Below are positions 13,544 to 20,430 of a stretch of DNA of 25,527 nucleotides, piece after piece. Numbering within the stretch: the stretch's first letter is position 1; every line of letters starts with the position of its first letter. The notes under the pieces are model-generated. The model was not told where the DNA came from. It did not search any database and saw only the letters and a program-made list of their open reading frames with translations. Source of the DNA: Candidatus Aenigmatarchaeota archaeon (GTDB lineage Archaea > Aenigmatarchaeota > Aenigmatarchaeia > GW2011-AR5); contig JACQNX010000068.1 in NCBI GenBank assembly GCA_016202875.1, forward strand, positions 1 to 25,527, read 5' to 3'. Position numbers and translations under genes: made by a program.

Positions 13544-13920
13544 GCGCTCACCTGACCTGATAACGCCTTTGTCATCTTTGGATTGCCTGATTTTTGGAAT
13601 ATTACAAATCTCTTCGCCTTTGACAGCGGCCTGCACTCGCCTATATGTACTGTATCACCTACTGCTGCAGAGATGCATCTGGGATTGTGCGCAAGCACCC
13701 TGGTCCTGCGCCTCTCGTATCGCTCATATTTGTGGAGGTAGTGGTAGTAGCTCCACTCCACAACAGCGCTGTCAAATGCTTTGGCAGACTTGACAACACC
13801 TTTGAATATCCTGCCCCGTATCTTTAGTGAGCCGTGCCATGGGCATTTCTTGCTTGTGCAGCTTTCGCTAGGCATGTCTGCTTCCAGACCAATATTCCTT
13901 TTCTTTTTTGTCACTGCCAT
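13540..13920 (-). CDS. rps17: Small subunit ribosomal protein uS17
   Basis: 126 residues. The archaeal N-terminus with NIGLEADMPSESCTSKKCPW precedes the OB fold with RGRIFKGVVKSAKAFDSAVV, YERYERRRTRVLAHNPRCIS and VGDTVHIGECRPLSKAKRFV. It is a primary 16S-binding protein. Three Cys residues in the N-terminal part are common in archaeal forms and may bind zinc. Gap to Rnp1 is 17 bases. Confidence 0.97.
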   Translation of the reverse strand: MAVTKKKRNIGLEADMPSESCTSKKCPWHGSLKIRGRIFKGVVKSAKAFDSAVVEWSYYHYLHKYERYERRRTRVLAHNPRCISAAVGDTVHIGECRPLSKAKRFVIFQKSGNPKMTKALSGQVSA

Positions 13921-13937
13921 TGTTCTTCAACCCTTAG

Positions 13938-14210
13938 CTACCACTTCTTCAATTTTTTCTTTATACGGTCTTCTGGCCTTGCAACAAGCAAGTCGCCGTT
14001 AATTATGAGCCTTTTCCCTCCCAGTGCTATCTGGAATCTTGTTCCTTGTTTGGCAATCCTCTTTCTCTTGTTTTCATCTATCACCAATGTCTTCATAGTT
14101 TCGTCCACAATTCTGCCTCTTATGCCTACTAGGCTCTTGTTCTTTGCATTAACAACTTCGCACTGCAGACCGATAATTTCATGTCTCAGTATGTTTCTTT
14201 CACTTCTCAT
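13938..14210 (-). CDS. rnp1: Ribonuclease P protein component 1 (Rpp29/Pop4)
   Basis: 90 residues from the ATG at 14210 (MRSERNILRHEIIGLQCEVV); an in-frame TTG lies six bases upstream. The Sm-like barrel of archaeal Rpp29 is visible: GLQCEVVNAKNKSLVGIRGR, IVDETMKTLVIDENKRK, and the end LVARPEDRIKKKLKKW. Rpp29 supports 5' processing of pre-tRNA with RNase P RNA. Position between aIF1 and uS17 is the standard archaeal one. It begins 12 bases after aIF1 with only a weak ribosome-binding sequence. Confidence 0.94.
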   Translation of the reverse strand: MRSERNILRHEIIGLQCEVVNAKNKSLVGIRGRIVDETMKTLVIDENKRKRIAKQGTRFQIALGGKRLIINGDLLVARPEDRIKKKLKKW

Positions 14211-14222
14211 GTTCAATGCAAC

Positions 14223-14525
14223 TCAGGAAACTTCTATTATCTCTTTTGGGAAGCCTTCTCTGACAAGGAACTCCTTGACGCGCGACCTGTGGTCACCTTG
14301 CAGTTCTATTTCGTCGTTCTTGTACGTTCCACCACACGCAAGTTTTGATTTCAGCTTTTTCATGAGTTCTTTCACATCAATCTTGCTGATATCCACGCCT
14401 TTGATAACGGTGATGTATTTTCCATACCTTTTCTGAACTAGATAGACCCGGACTTTCTGGGCTTCTTTTGCAATAGTTTCACAGACGCAAAGCTCCTCTG
14501 GCAGACCGCATTTCGGGCACGCCAT
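14223..14525 (-). CDS. Translation initiation factor aIF1 (SUI1 family)
   Basis: 100 residues. An N-terminal zinc knuckle (MACPKCGLPEELCVC, with C3, C6, C13, C15) leads into the SUI1 fold: YGKYITVIKGVDISKIDVKE, LKSKLACGGTYKNDEIELQG and DHRSRVKEFLVREGF. aIF1 monitors start-codon selection on the small subunit. Its ATG shares a base with the uL29 stop (TAATG). Location next to uL29 and Rnp1 is typical for archaea. Confidence 0.95.
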   Translation of the reverse strand: MACPKCGLPEELCVCETIAKEAQKVRVYLVQKRYGKYITVIKGVDISKIDVKELMKKLKSKLACGGTYKNDEIELQGDHRSRVKEFLVREGFPKEIIEVS

Positions 14526-14734
14526 TACTTTTTATCACCTCTTTTTTCATTATCATGTGTTTTGATGCGCGCTATTGTTCTTCTGATTTCTCTGAGCCTG
14601 CCGGGATTTTTCACGGTCCCGCCTATTTCGCTTGATGCGCGCTCTTTAGCAAGCTCTAGCTGCAACTCGCGTTTCTTGTCTTCAATATCCTTTTCTCCTG
14701 ACTCGCGGATTTTTTTCATTTTGAGTATCGCCAT
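14525..14734 (-). CDS. rpl29: Large subunit ribosomal protein uL29
   Basis: 69 residues, two-helix protein at the peptide exit tunnel, docking site of SRP and chaperones. MAILKMKKIRESGEKDIEDK, then ELQLELAKERASSEIGGTVK and NPGRLREIRRTIARIKT are the family pattern. GAGGTGATTAACA lies just before the ATG, overlapping the uS3 stop. Confidence 0.95.
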   Translation of the reverse strand: MAILKMKKIRESGEKDIEDKKRELQLELAKERASSEIGGTVKNPGRLREIRRTIARIKTHDNEKRGDKK

Positions 14735-14736
14735 TG

Positions 14737-15390
14737 TTAATCACCTCTACTTGCCTGTGCCTCCGCATTCTCTTGCACAGCCTCTTCTAGAGGTTCTCCT
14801 GTCGCGCCTCGCAGTTGTCCTTTCAAACCTTCTACATGTTTCAGCATTATTTTCACTGTGATGCCTATGTTGCCAAGCTTAGGATTTGCAAGTGCAAATG
14901 CTTTTATGACATCCTTCTCTGCAGGGTCGCCGCATTTCTTTATGTAGCCATCTGTAAATCTTTCAACCCGCGACCTCTGTCCTGATATTTTTCCTGCGAA
15001 TACCAACTCACAGCCAACAGCCCCTGCAGCCATTATTTTTTCCACATAGTAATTTCCGAGCCTCTTGTAGTTGACGCCTGTTTCTATGGCAGCAGCAATT
15101 GTCTGGGCAATGATGTAAGGATCTATGTCAGGATTTGCTATTTTCTGAACATCAATCTGCGGGTTTTCTATTTTGAATATTTCTTTTAGCAGGTCTACTG
15201 TTTCTTTTATCCTCTCACCTCCGCTGCCGATGACCAGGCCCGGAGTTGTTGTGTGAATTATTATTCTTGTTACAACAGGTGTGTACTGGACTTCGATGAT
15301 TCCGCACTTCGCCTGCCCGAATTGCTTTCTGATAAATTCTTCAAGTTGCACATGCTCTTTTGCCTTACGTATGAATATCCTCTCTTTCAT
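14737..15390 (-). CDS. rps3: Small subunit ribosomal protein uS3
   Basis: 217 residues. The KH domain is visible (VVTRIIIHTTTPGLVIGSGG, then ERIKETVDLL) and the C-terminal S3 domain contains AGAVGCELVFAGKISGQRSR. The C-terminal tail is Glu/Ala-rich. uS3 forms part of the mRNA entry tunnel. The ATG is overlapped by the stop of a 17-residue bridging ORF. No strong Shine-Dalgarno is seen directly upstream (GGGGCGTTCAAA). Confidence 0.97.
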   Translation of the reverse strand: MKERIFIRKAKEHVQLEEFIRKQFGQAKCGIIEVQYTPVVTRIIIHTTTPGLVIGSGGERIKETVDLLKEIFKIENPQIDVQKIANPDIDPYIIAQTIAAAIETGVNYKRLGNYYVEKIMAAGAVGCELVFAGKISGQRSRVERFTDGYIKKCGDPAEKDVIKAFALANPKLGNIGITVKIMLKHVEGLKGQLRGATGEPLEEAVQENAEAQASRGD

Positions 15391-15440
15391 TTTGAACGCC
15401 CCGCGCTTGAAATGGCAAGCAAATTTATTTGTTTGATCAT
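15387..15440 (-). CDS. 17-residue bridging ORF between uL22 and uS3 (doubtful)
   Basis: MIKQINLLAISSAGRSK. Its ATG overlaps the uL22 stop (ATGA) and its TGA overlaps the uS3 ATG (ATGA), so it fills the whole gap with four-base overlaps at both ends. It may serve translational reinitiation rather than make a useful peptide. Chance is possible. Confidence 0.3.
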   Translation of the reverse strand: MIKQINLLAISSAGRSK

Positions 15441-15958
15441 TTTGCCGCCCCTACTTTTTCTTTCAGCTCTGCTGTTTTCACTTTCAGTTCTTCTATCTCT
15501 GACTTGGCAGCAGCATGCTCTTTTTCTATCTGCTTGTCAGTCTCGGTCTTCTTTGCTGATGTTATTTTTCTGGTATCTTTCCCTCTTTCAATAAGCATGA
15601 TCTCCATATTAGTGTTTTTCATTGCTGAACCGAATGCAGCCTTCCTTCTTCTCCTTCGTATGGATGTTCCCTGATGCGCGCTCGCATGGACAAACAGCCT
15701 GTTATTTTCCAGGCCAAGGAACTCTGCATTTTTCTCGCAGCTTTCAAGCAGTTCGAGTATCTGCTTGACGGTCTTGGAGTAGTATTTGACGCCAAGGCCT
15801 CTTTTCTGCCCAGCAAGATCATTAAGTAATCGTTTCGCGCGCTTCAGCGGCTTTTTTCTGATAACTCTGCAGATAACCTCCGCTGATTTAGTGGAAATCC
15901 TCATATTTGTCCCGCTGGCCTTTGCGAATCTTTGTTTTGGAGCGAATGTGTATGTCAT
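15437..15958 (-). CDS. rpl22: Large subunit ribosomal protein uL22 with C-terminal coiled coil
   Basis: 173 residues. The core has AKASGTNMRISTKSAEVICR, the KPLKRAKRLLNDLAG helix and a hairpin region with FVHASAHQGTSIRRRRRKAA that reaches into the exit tunnel. After MEIMLIERGKD the protein carries a 50-residue charged tail (from KTETDKQIEKEHAAAKSEIE to the end) predicted as coiled coil and not part of the usual fold. It starts on an ATGA overlap with a 19-residue ORF. Confidence 0.95.
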   Translation of the reverse strand: MTYTFAPKQRFAKASGTNMRISTKSAEVICRVIRKKPLKRAKRLLNDLAGQKRGLGVKYYSKTVKQILELLESCEKNAEFLGLENNRLFVHASAHQGTSIRRRRRKAAFGSAMKNTNMEIMLIERGKDTRKITSAKKTETDKQIEKEHAAAKSEIEELKVKTAELKEKVGAAK

Positions 15959-16014
15959 AAGTATTTCCTCTCTTCTTTGGCATTCGTAGTTGGTGTTGAA
16001 CTACTCATACTCAT
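15955..16014 (-). CDS. 19-residue bridging ORF between uS19 and uL22 (doubtful)
   Basis: The ATG overlaps the last base of the uS19 stop (TGATG) and the TGA overlaps the uL22 ATG (ATGA). The peptide begins MSMSSSTPTTNAKEER. It spans the 55-base gap exactly, the same arrangement as the next junction. The ribosome-binding sequence for uL22 (GAGAGGAAA) lies inside it. Confidence 0.3.
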   Translation of the reverse strand: MSMSSSTPTTNAKEERKYL

Positions 16015-16403
16015 CACTTCTGTGCAACAAACTTGCTGCTCCTCGTTGCGCCAAGACCAGGAGCGGAGTGCTTGACTTTTTGCCGTGTTTGTGAAAATTC
16101 TCCTAGGTAATGGCCAATCATGGCATCTTCTATTACGACAGGTTTGAATTCCTTCCCGTTGTGAATACCTATCTTGGCGCCGATCATCTCTGGTAATATT
16201 ATCATGTCCCTGACATGCGTCCTGATGAACTTGTCCCTGCCTTTGTTTGCCCTGATGGTCTCGAGCAGCTTCTTCTCATGCTTTGTCAGCCCTCTCTTCA
16301 GGTTTCTTCTCTGTCTTGCAGGCAGCAGCTGCGCAAACTCCTCAAGGTTCATTGTTCCCAGTTCTTCCACTGTTTTCCCGCGGTACGTGAATTTTTTCGC
16401 CAT
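16014..16403 (-). CDS. rps19: Small subunit ribosomal protein uS19
   Basis: 129 residues. The N-terminus MAKKFTYRGKTVEELGTMNL and the LLPARQRRNLKRGLTKHEKK segment are archaeal; the core has THVRDMIILPEMIGAKIGIH and NGKEFKPVVIEDAMIGHYLG. uS19 lies in the head of the 30S. GAGGTAATAATC immediately precedes the ATG and contains the stop of the orphan gene upstream. Confidence 0.97.
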   Translation of the reverse strand: MAKKFTYRGKTVEELGTMNLEEFAQLLPARQRRNLKRGLTKHEKKLLETIRANKGRDKFIRTHVRDMIILPEMIGAKIGIHNGKEFKPVVIEDAMIGHYLGEFSQTRQKVKHSAPGLGATRSSKFVAQK

Positions 16404-16408
16404 GATTA

Positions 16409-16660
16409 TTACCTCAGTGTATGCATAAGTGGGGTGCAGATTACTCGAGGATCAAAACTATTGCCGAAACTTTCAGCAAGTCTTTCTGCGCTTTCCACTT
16501 GACTCGTTCTTGTGAAATACACGTCAGGCATTAAGTACAATGGCGTCATTCTCATAAAATCAACGCCTATAGGAAATGCGTTTTTTCTTATATCTGTCTC
16601 ATAGCGCTGTCTTTTTTCTAGCAGCATAAGACACTTTTCGTATCTCGGTCTATCACTCAT
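16409..16660 (-). CDS. Orphan protein inserted between uL2 and uS19
   Basis: 83 residues starting MSDRPRYEKCLMLLEKRQRY, not recognised. The N-terminal half is a basic helix; the C-terminal half contains FMRMTPLYLMPDVYFTRTSQ, then ESAERLAESFGNSFDPRVIC. No signal peptide, membrane helix or metal motif. A longer frame to 16816 runs inside uL2 and is rejected. It starts two bases after the uL2 stop (TAG-GT-ATG) and its stop lies in the ribosome-binding sequence of uS19, five bases before that ATG, so it is translated with the cluster. uL2 and uS19 are usually direct neighbours. Function unknown. Confidence 0.7.
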   Translation of the reverse strand: MSDRPRYEKCLMLLEKRQRYETDIRKNAFPIGVDFMRMTPLYLMPDVYFTRTSQVESAERLAESFGNSFDPRVICTPLMHTLR

Positions 16661-16662
16661 AC

Positions 16663-17349
16663 CTACTTCCTCTTCCCTGTCCTTCTCGGCGAGATACTGC
16701 CCACTTTCTTGCCAGGCGGCATGTGCCTTGAAACTGTTTTGTGCTTGCCCGGCCTTGTCTGTCCGCCGAACGGATGATCTACAGGGTTCATATGCACCCC
16801 GCTTGTGCGCGGCCATAGTTTGTTCCTTGTCCTCATGGCATAGAACATCTTGCCAGCTCTCATGAACGGCGCCTCAACCCGTCCCGACGATGCAGCAGTT
16901 CCCACTGTTGCCCGGCACAAGCCTGACAATACTTTCTTTTCTTTTGAAGGGAGGAGCACAACGCATTTGTCCTGCCCCCTTGTGACCATTGTTGCGAAAG
17001 AGCCCGATGACCTGCACAGGCGTCCGCCATCTCCAGGGAGCAGCTCCAGGTTAAAAATCTTTGAACCTTCTGGAATATCTCTGAGCTGCACGATGTTCCC
17101 TTCTTCAGCGCTGTCAGAGCCCACTCTTTGCCCGATTTTCATTCCGCTGTATGGTATGATGTATTGTTTCTGCCCGTCAAAGTCCACAACTGCAACAGGT
17201 GTTGATCTGCCAGGGGCGTGAATAATTTCAACAACCTTTCCTACTGTCATCTGTTCCGGATACTCAGGCTTTCCGACAAACCTGTGCGCAGGAGATCTGT
17301 ACCTGGGCGTACCGCGTCCTCGTCTCTGCTGCCTGAGGTTTTTTCCCAT
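16663..17349 (-). CDS. rpl2: Large subunit ribosomal protein uL2
   Basis: 228 residues from the ATG at 17349 (MGKNLRQQRRGRGTPRYRSP). The OB and SH3-like domains are visible (VVEIIHAPGRSTPVAVVDFD, then IVQLRDIPEGSKIFNLELLP), and the peptidyl-transferase-proximal VHMNPVDHPFGGQTRPGKHK segment carries the conserved His. GGAGGGTGATAATC lies right before the ATG and contains the stop of the preceding orphan gene. In-frame ATGs at 17358 and 17355 are less likely. Confidence 0.97.
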   Translation of the reverse strand: MGKNLRQQRRGRGTPRYRSPAHRFVGKPEYPEQMTVGKVVEIIHAPGRSTPVAVVDFDGQKQYIIPYSGMKIGQRVGSDSAEEGNIVQLRDIPEGSKIFNLELLPGDGGRLCRSSGSFATMVTRGQDKCVVLLPSKEKKVLSGLCRATVGTAASSGRVEAPFMRAGKMFYAMRTRNKLWPRTSGVHMNPVDHPFGGQTRPGKHKTVSRHMPPGKKVGSISPRRTGKRK

Positions 17350-17354
17350 GATTA

Positions 17355-17768
17355 TCACCCTCCAGTAAACCAGCTTTCGTATCCGCCAGTTCCGTGTTTG
17401 ACACGATGTTCCTTTTGCGATGTGTCTTCTTCCTGTGCAGTCTTTCGCTGGGCTAGTGCGTCATTGGCTGCATGTATCGCATCCCTTATTGCTTTTTTAT
17501 TTTTAGCTCCGAAAACATAGTGTGCGCCTGCATAATGTTCAACCTCAATTGTGACAGGAAAGGTTTCGTTGCTGTCAGTGACATTTCCGTGATATTTTTC
17601 CCTGTGGTTCTGTCCTCTGGCATGCGCATAAAGCGCCATGCCTGCCGCATAAGGTATCAGCTTCAAAGCTTCTGCAAATCCTTCCCAGCTTTTCCTTCTC
17701 ACAGCACCTAATTTTTCCAGCTTTTCCTTATCGGCACAAGGGTCTCCTTCATCATTTATCCAATCCAT
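17355..17768 (-). CDS. Orphan protein inserted between uL23 and uL2
   Basis: 137 residues starting MDWINDEGDPCADKEKLEKL, not recognised. A helical stretch KSWEGFAEALKLIPYAAGMA leads to a Gly/His-containing middle (HARGQNHREKYHG) and an antiparallel-looking part FPVTIEVEHYAGAHYVFGAK, followed by a charged C-terminus. No signal peptide. It begins 10 bases after uL23 with GAGGCTGAG upstream, and ends inside the uL2 ribosome-binding sequence, which implies coupled translation. uL23 and uL2 are normally adjacent, so this is an insertion. The His content would allow metal binding, but no clear site is seen. Confidence 0.72.
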   Translation of the reverse strand: MDWINDEGDPCADKEKLEKLGAVRRKSWEGFAEALKLIPYAAGMALYAHARGQNHREKYHGNVTDSNETFPVTIEVEHYAGAHYVFGAKNKKAIRDAIHAANDALAQRKTAQEEDTSQKEHRVKHGTGGYESWFTGG

Positions 17769-17778
17769 TTTCTCAGCC

Positions 17779-18234
17779 TCATATTATTCCTAACCTTACT
17801 GCAATATCTCCTGCTGCTCCGCTCTGCGCGAAGCGCACAAATGCGCGCTTCCTGCCTTTCTGGTCTATCATTGTTGTTACATCTGCGACAGGGCTCTGGA
17901 AAGCATTTTCCACGGCTTTTTTGATCTGCTTCTTTCTTGCCTGCCTGCGCACAACAAACACGAGTTTATTCTGCGCTTCGATGAGCCGCACGCACTTCTC
18001 TGTCATGAGCACAAATTGTATTGTCTCAAATGGGTCTGTTGCCTTGTCAACTATGAATTTGCTCCCCCGCTTTTGCTTTTTCTCCTTTTTCGCGGGCTGT
18101 TTTTTTGTTTCTTTTTTTGGTGATTTTGTTTCTTTGCTTTTACGACTTTCCTTTTTGTCATTCTTAACAACACCGCCAACATTAACGTCTTTCTCTTTCT
18201 TCTTTTTTTCTGTAGTCTGCTTTTCGTCAGCCAT
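17779..18234 (-). CDS. rpl23: Large subunit ribosomal protein uL23 with Lys-rich N-terminal extension
   Basis: 151 residues. Residues about 65-151 are uL23: DPFETIQFVLMTEKCVRLIE, AQNKLVFVVRRQARKKQIKK, then NAFQSPVADVTTMIDQKGRK. uL23 sits at the tunnel exit and binds SRP and nascent-chain factors. The first 60 residues are mostly Lys, Glu, Thr and Ser, disordered, and longer than in standard archaeal uL23 (about 85 residues), recalling the basic extension of eukaryotic uL23. Starts two bases after uL4. Confidence 0.95.
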   Translation of the reverse strand: MADEKQTTEKKKKEKDVNVGGVVKNDKKESRKSKETKSPKKETKKQPAKKEKKQKRGSKFIVDKATDPFETIQFVLMTEKCVRLIEAQNKLVFVVRRQARKKQIKKAVENAFQSPVADVTTMIDQKGRKRAFVRFAQSGAAGDIAVRLGII

Positions 18235-18236
18235 GC

Positions 18237-19031
18237 CTATTCACCAAATTTCTCTTCCAATTTTCCAAGTGCAGATTTTGTCGCTATAACCAGACGACCG
18301 GCATCTGTCCCAGGCGCGAGCAGTTCTGCATTGATGTTTGCAGCGCTCACAGCATCAACGCCCTGGATGTTTCGTGCCGCCTTGATCATTTTGCAGTTTG
18401 CGCTGGCTATAACAAGCGGCCCTGTCCTTTTTTTGTACCTTCTGCCGCGCATCTTGCCCCTGCCTGCGCGCACCTTTTTCTTCGCGCATCGTACGAGCTC
18501 CTTGGGAATTATTTTTGCAAACGCAGCGAGCACATCTTTTGTCTTCGCGAGGTTCTCAAACTCATCCACAAGTATTACAGGAGCAAATGCTGTGGCATGC
18601 CCTCTCTTCGTGACGAGCTCGAGTTGCGCAGCTGCAGCCAGTGCTGACCTGATAGCCAGCAGTTTCTCTTTCTGGTTAACATCCCTTGCCCATATTTTCT
18701 CTGCTTTAGGAGGGTGCGCCCTTCTTCCTTTCACCGCATGCGGCGCAAAGCGGGCGCGCATCGCGTACATTCCAGCGCCCTTGCCATGAATGCGCGGTAT
18801 GCGCGACATTTCTTTATTCATCATTGTGAATCTGTAATGCCGCGAGCCGTGGTAGTGAGCGCTTGTTCTCTTCCCTGCCAAAGGGTCTGAGCCATACCTT
18901 TGTCTCGACTTGCTCTGCTGCACAAGCACAGCGCGCCTGATCACATCAGGCCTGTAAGGCGTTTCGAAAAACGCAGGCAGCTCTACTTCTCCTGCCTTGT
19001 TCCCCGCCACATCAAACATCTGCGCTTTCAT
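18237..19031 (-). CDS. rpl4: Large subunit ribosomal protein uL4
   Basis: 264 residues from the ATG at 19031 (MKAQMFDVAGNKAGEVELPA). Archaeal uL4 segments are visible: PYRPDVIRRAVLVQQSKSRQ, the tunnel loop region GSRHYRFTMMNKEMSRIPRI, HAVKGRRAHPPKAEKIW and a C-terminal IQGVDAVSAANINAELLAPG. uL4 lines the exit tunnel. An in-frame ATG at 19037 overlaps the stop of the upstream orphan; GAGGGATGATC precedes the chosen ATG. Confidence 0.97.
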   Translation of the reverse strand: MKAQMFDVAGNKAGEVELPAFFETPYRPDVIRRAVLVQQSKSRQRYGSDPLAGKRTSAHYHGSRHYRFTMMNKEMSRIPRIHGKGAGMYAMRARFAPHAVKGRRAHPPKAEKIWARDVNQKEKLLAIRSALAAAAQLELVTKRGHATAFAPVILVDEFENLAKTKDVLAAFAKIIPKELVRCAKKKVRAGRGKMRGRRYKKRTGPLVIASANCKMIKAARNIQGVDAVSAANINAELLAPGTDAGRLVIATKSALGKLEEKFGE

Positions 19032-19033
19032 GA

Positions 19034-19417
19034 TCATCCCTCAACAGCTGCATCAATTATAATATCTGCTGGTTGGTACACTTCAATAGATACAGCGTGC
19101 GCTGCTTCTATTTCTTTTTTGTGATTTGCCATGAATCTTGGAGTTGCATACACCCTGACCTCTGCTTTTTTTTGATGTTCACGGACAAAAGATATCAAAT
19201 TTACATAGCGGTATGGAGGCATAACTAAGATCACGCTGTCGTAAAGATCCGGGTTCCGTCTTATGTTGAGTTCCATATTCTTATAGTTCGAACGCTTTAC
19301 AACGCTGCCTAATTCATCGCTGCCTAATTCTTGCAGAATTCTATCGACAGTGGTCCCCAGCTGCTCGCTAATTCTTCTTTCCCCGATTTCATCAGCAACC
19401 ACTAGTATTTTCTTCAT
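19034..19417 (-). CDS. Receiver-like (CheY-fold) orphan between uL3 and uL4, lacking the phospho-acceptor Asp
   Basis: 127 residues from the ATG at 19417; an in-frame ATG at 19423 overlaps the uL3 stop. The pattern is that of a small alpha/beta Rossmann or receiver protein: strand 1 KKILVVADE, then LYDSVILVMPPYRYVNLISF (residues 59-77), where a receiver would have D-L-V-L-L-D-x-x-M-P, then AEVRVYATP (strand 4) and SIEVYQPADIII (strand 5). The position of the phosphorylated Asp is Val65, so it cannot work as a classical receiver. It starts two bases after uL3 and ends two bases before uL4, inside the GAGGGATGATC ribosome-binding sequence. The fold call is inference; the function is unknown. 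Confidence 0.68.
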   Translation of the reverse strand: MKKILVVADEIGERRISEQLGTTVDRILQELGSDELGSVVKRSNYKNMELNIRRNPDLYDSVILVMPPYRYVNLISFVREHQKKAEVRVYATPRFMANHKKEIEAAHAVSIEVYQPADIIIDAAVEG

Positions 19418-19419
19418 AA

Positions 19420-20382
19420 TCATCTCCCCTGTTTTGACGCTGTTGAAATGTACTTGACATCCAGTGGCGCCATCTTTGTCACACGCTCAGACTTCCTCAT
19501 CCTCACTAGTCTTTTTACAGGCCCAGGCACAGAGCCCTCTATGAGCAGATATGATCGCACATTTCCATACCGCAGAAATCCGCCTCTTGGTGTGATTTTT
19601 TTCCCGTCCTCGTCTATCGCCACAATCCTCTTGCCGAACTCTGTTCGCGTGAAAAACCCGTATTGGCCCGCTTGTGGGACCCGCCAGTCCACTTTTCTTG
19701 GCACTGTGGAGCCGAGAGACCCGACATGCCTGTGCATCTGCTTGTCTTTGCGTGTCTGTATCCTGATCCCGTACCTCTTGACAGCCCCTGTGTAGCCATG
19801 CCCTTTGGTGACGGCGCTGACATCAACAAACTCTCCTGCCTTGAACACGTCCTTTGCAGCCAGTGTCTTGCCCAGCACAGACTTTGCATATTTGACTTTG
19901 TCTGCGAACGTGCCGCCAATCGCGAGCTCAAAAATGTCAGGTGTTCTTTTTTTCATGCCGCTGCCCCCAGGCTGCGTAGCAACAATTAATCTGATATCGC
20001 CTGCGTTTTCAATGTTCTCTTCTTTCTTCCCGGGCATTGTTTTTCTTTTTATCTCAAGTTCTTTGGGAAAATTCTTTACCCATTTTTCACTTACAACTTT
20101 TTTCCCAGCGCCGGTTTTTTTATAGAATCGTAAAGCGGCGACAAAGAGAGAAGGAGCATCTATAATGGTGACAGCTTTTGACACTAAACGGCCATATGTT
20201 GGCGATTTGCTGTTTGTGTCCGCGTACTGGACATGGGTCATGCCAGCTTTCCAGCCTGCGAATCCTATAGGCTTTATTTCATGGCTATCAGACCAGTGGT
20301 GTGTAACGGGATAAATTCTTTGAGCCCTTTTCCTAGGCAAGTAAGCCAATGATCCCCTTCTCGACGAATCCCTGTGCGGCAT
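19420..20382 (-). CDS. rpl3: Large subunit ribosomal protein uL3
   Basis: 320 residues, first gene of the cluster. MPHRDSSRRGSLAYLPRKRA and IKPIGFAGWKAGMTHVQYAD are archaeal uL3 starts. The core has FKAGEFVDVSAVTKGHGYTG and the conserved HVGSLGSTVPRKVDWRVPQA loop near the peptidyl transferase centre; the end has FLRYGNVRSYLLIEGSVPGP. GGAGCTGAAAAAC precedes the ATG. The upstream 250 bases hold no intact gene, so the cluster promoter should lie there. Confidence 0.97.
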   Translation of the reverse strand: MPHRDSSRRGSLAYLPRKRAQRIYPVTHHWSDSHEIKPIGFAGWKAGMTHVQYADTNSKSPTYGRLVSKAVTIIDAPSLFVAALRFYKKTGAGKKVVSEKWVKNFPKELEIKRKTMPGKKEENIENAGDIRLIVATQPGGSGMKKRTPDIFELAIGGTFADKVKYAKSVLGKTLAAKDVFKAGEFVDVSAVTKGHGYTGAVKRYGIRIQTRKDKQMHRHVGSLGSTVPRKVDWRVPQAGQYGFFTRTEFGKRIVAIDEDGKKITPRGGFLRYGNVRSYLLIEGSVPGPVKRLVRMRKSERVTKMAPLDVKYISTASKQGR

Positions 20383-20430
20383 GTTTTTCAGCTCCGTTTA
20401 TGTTGTATCTTTTGATGTTCTTTTGGTTAT

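Noticed and set aside
16661..16816. Long version of the uL2/uS19 orphan
   Set aside because: The extension lies wholly inside uL2 in another frame; the ATG at 16660 gives a standard two-base junction.
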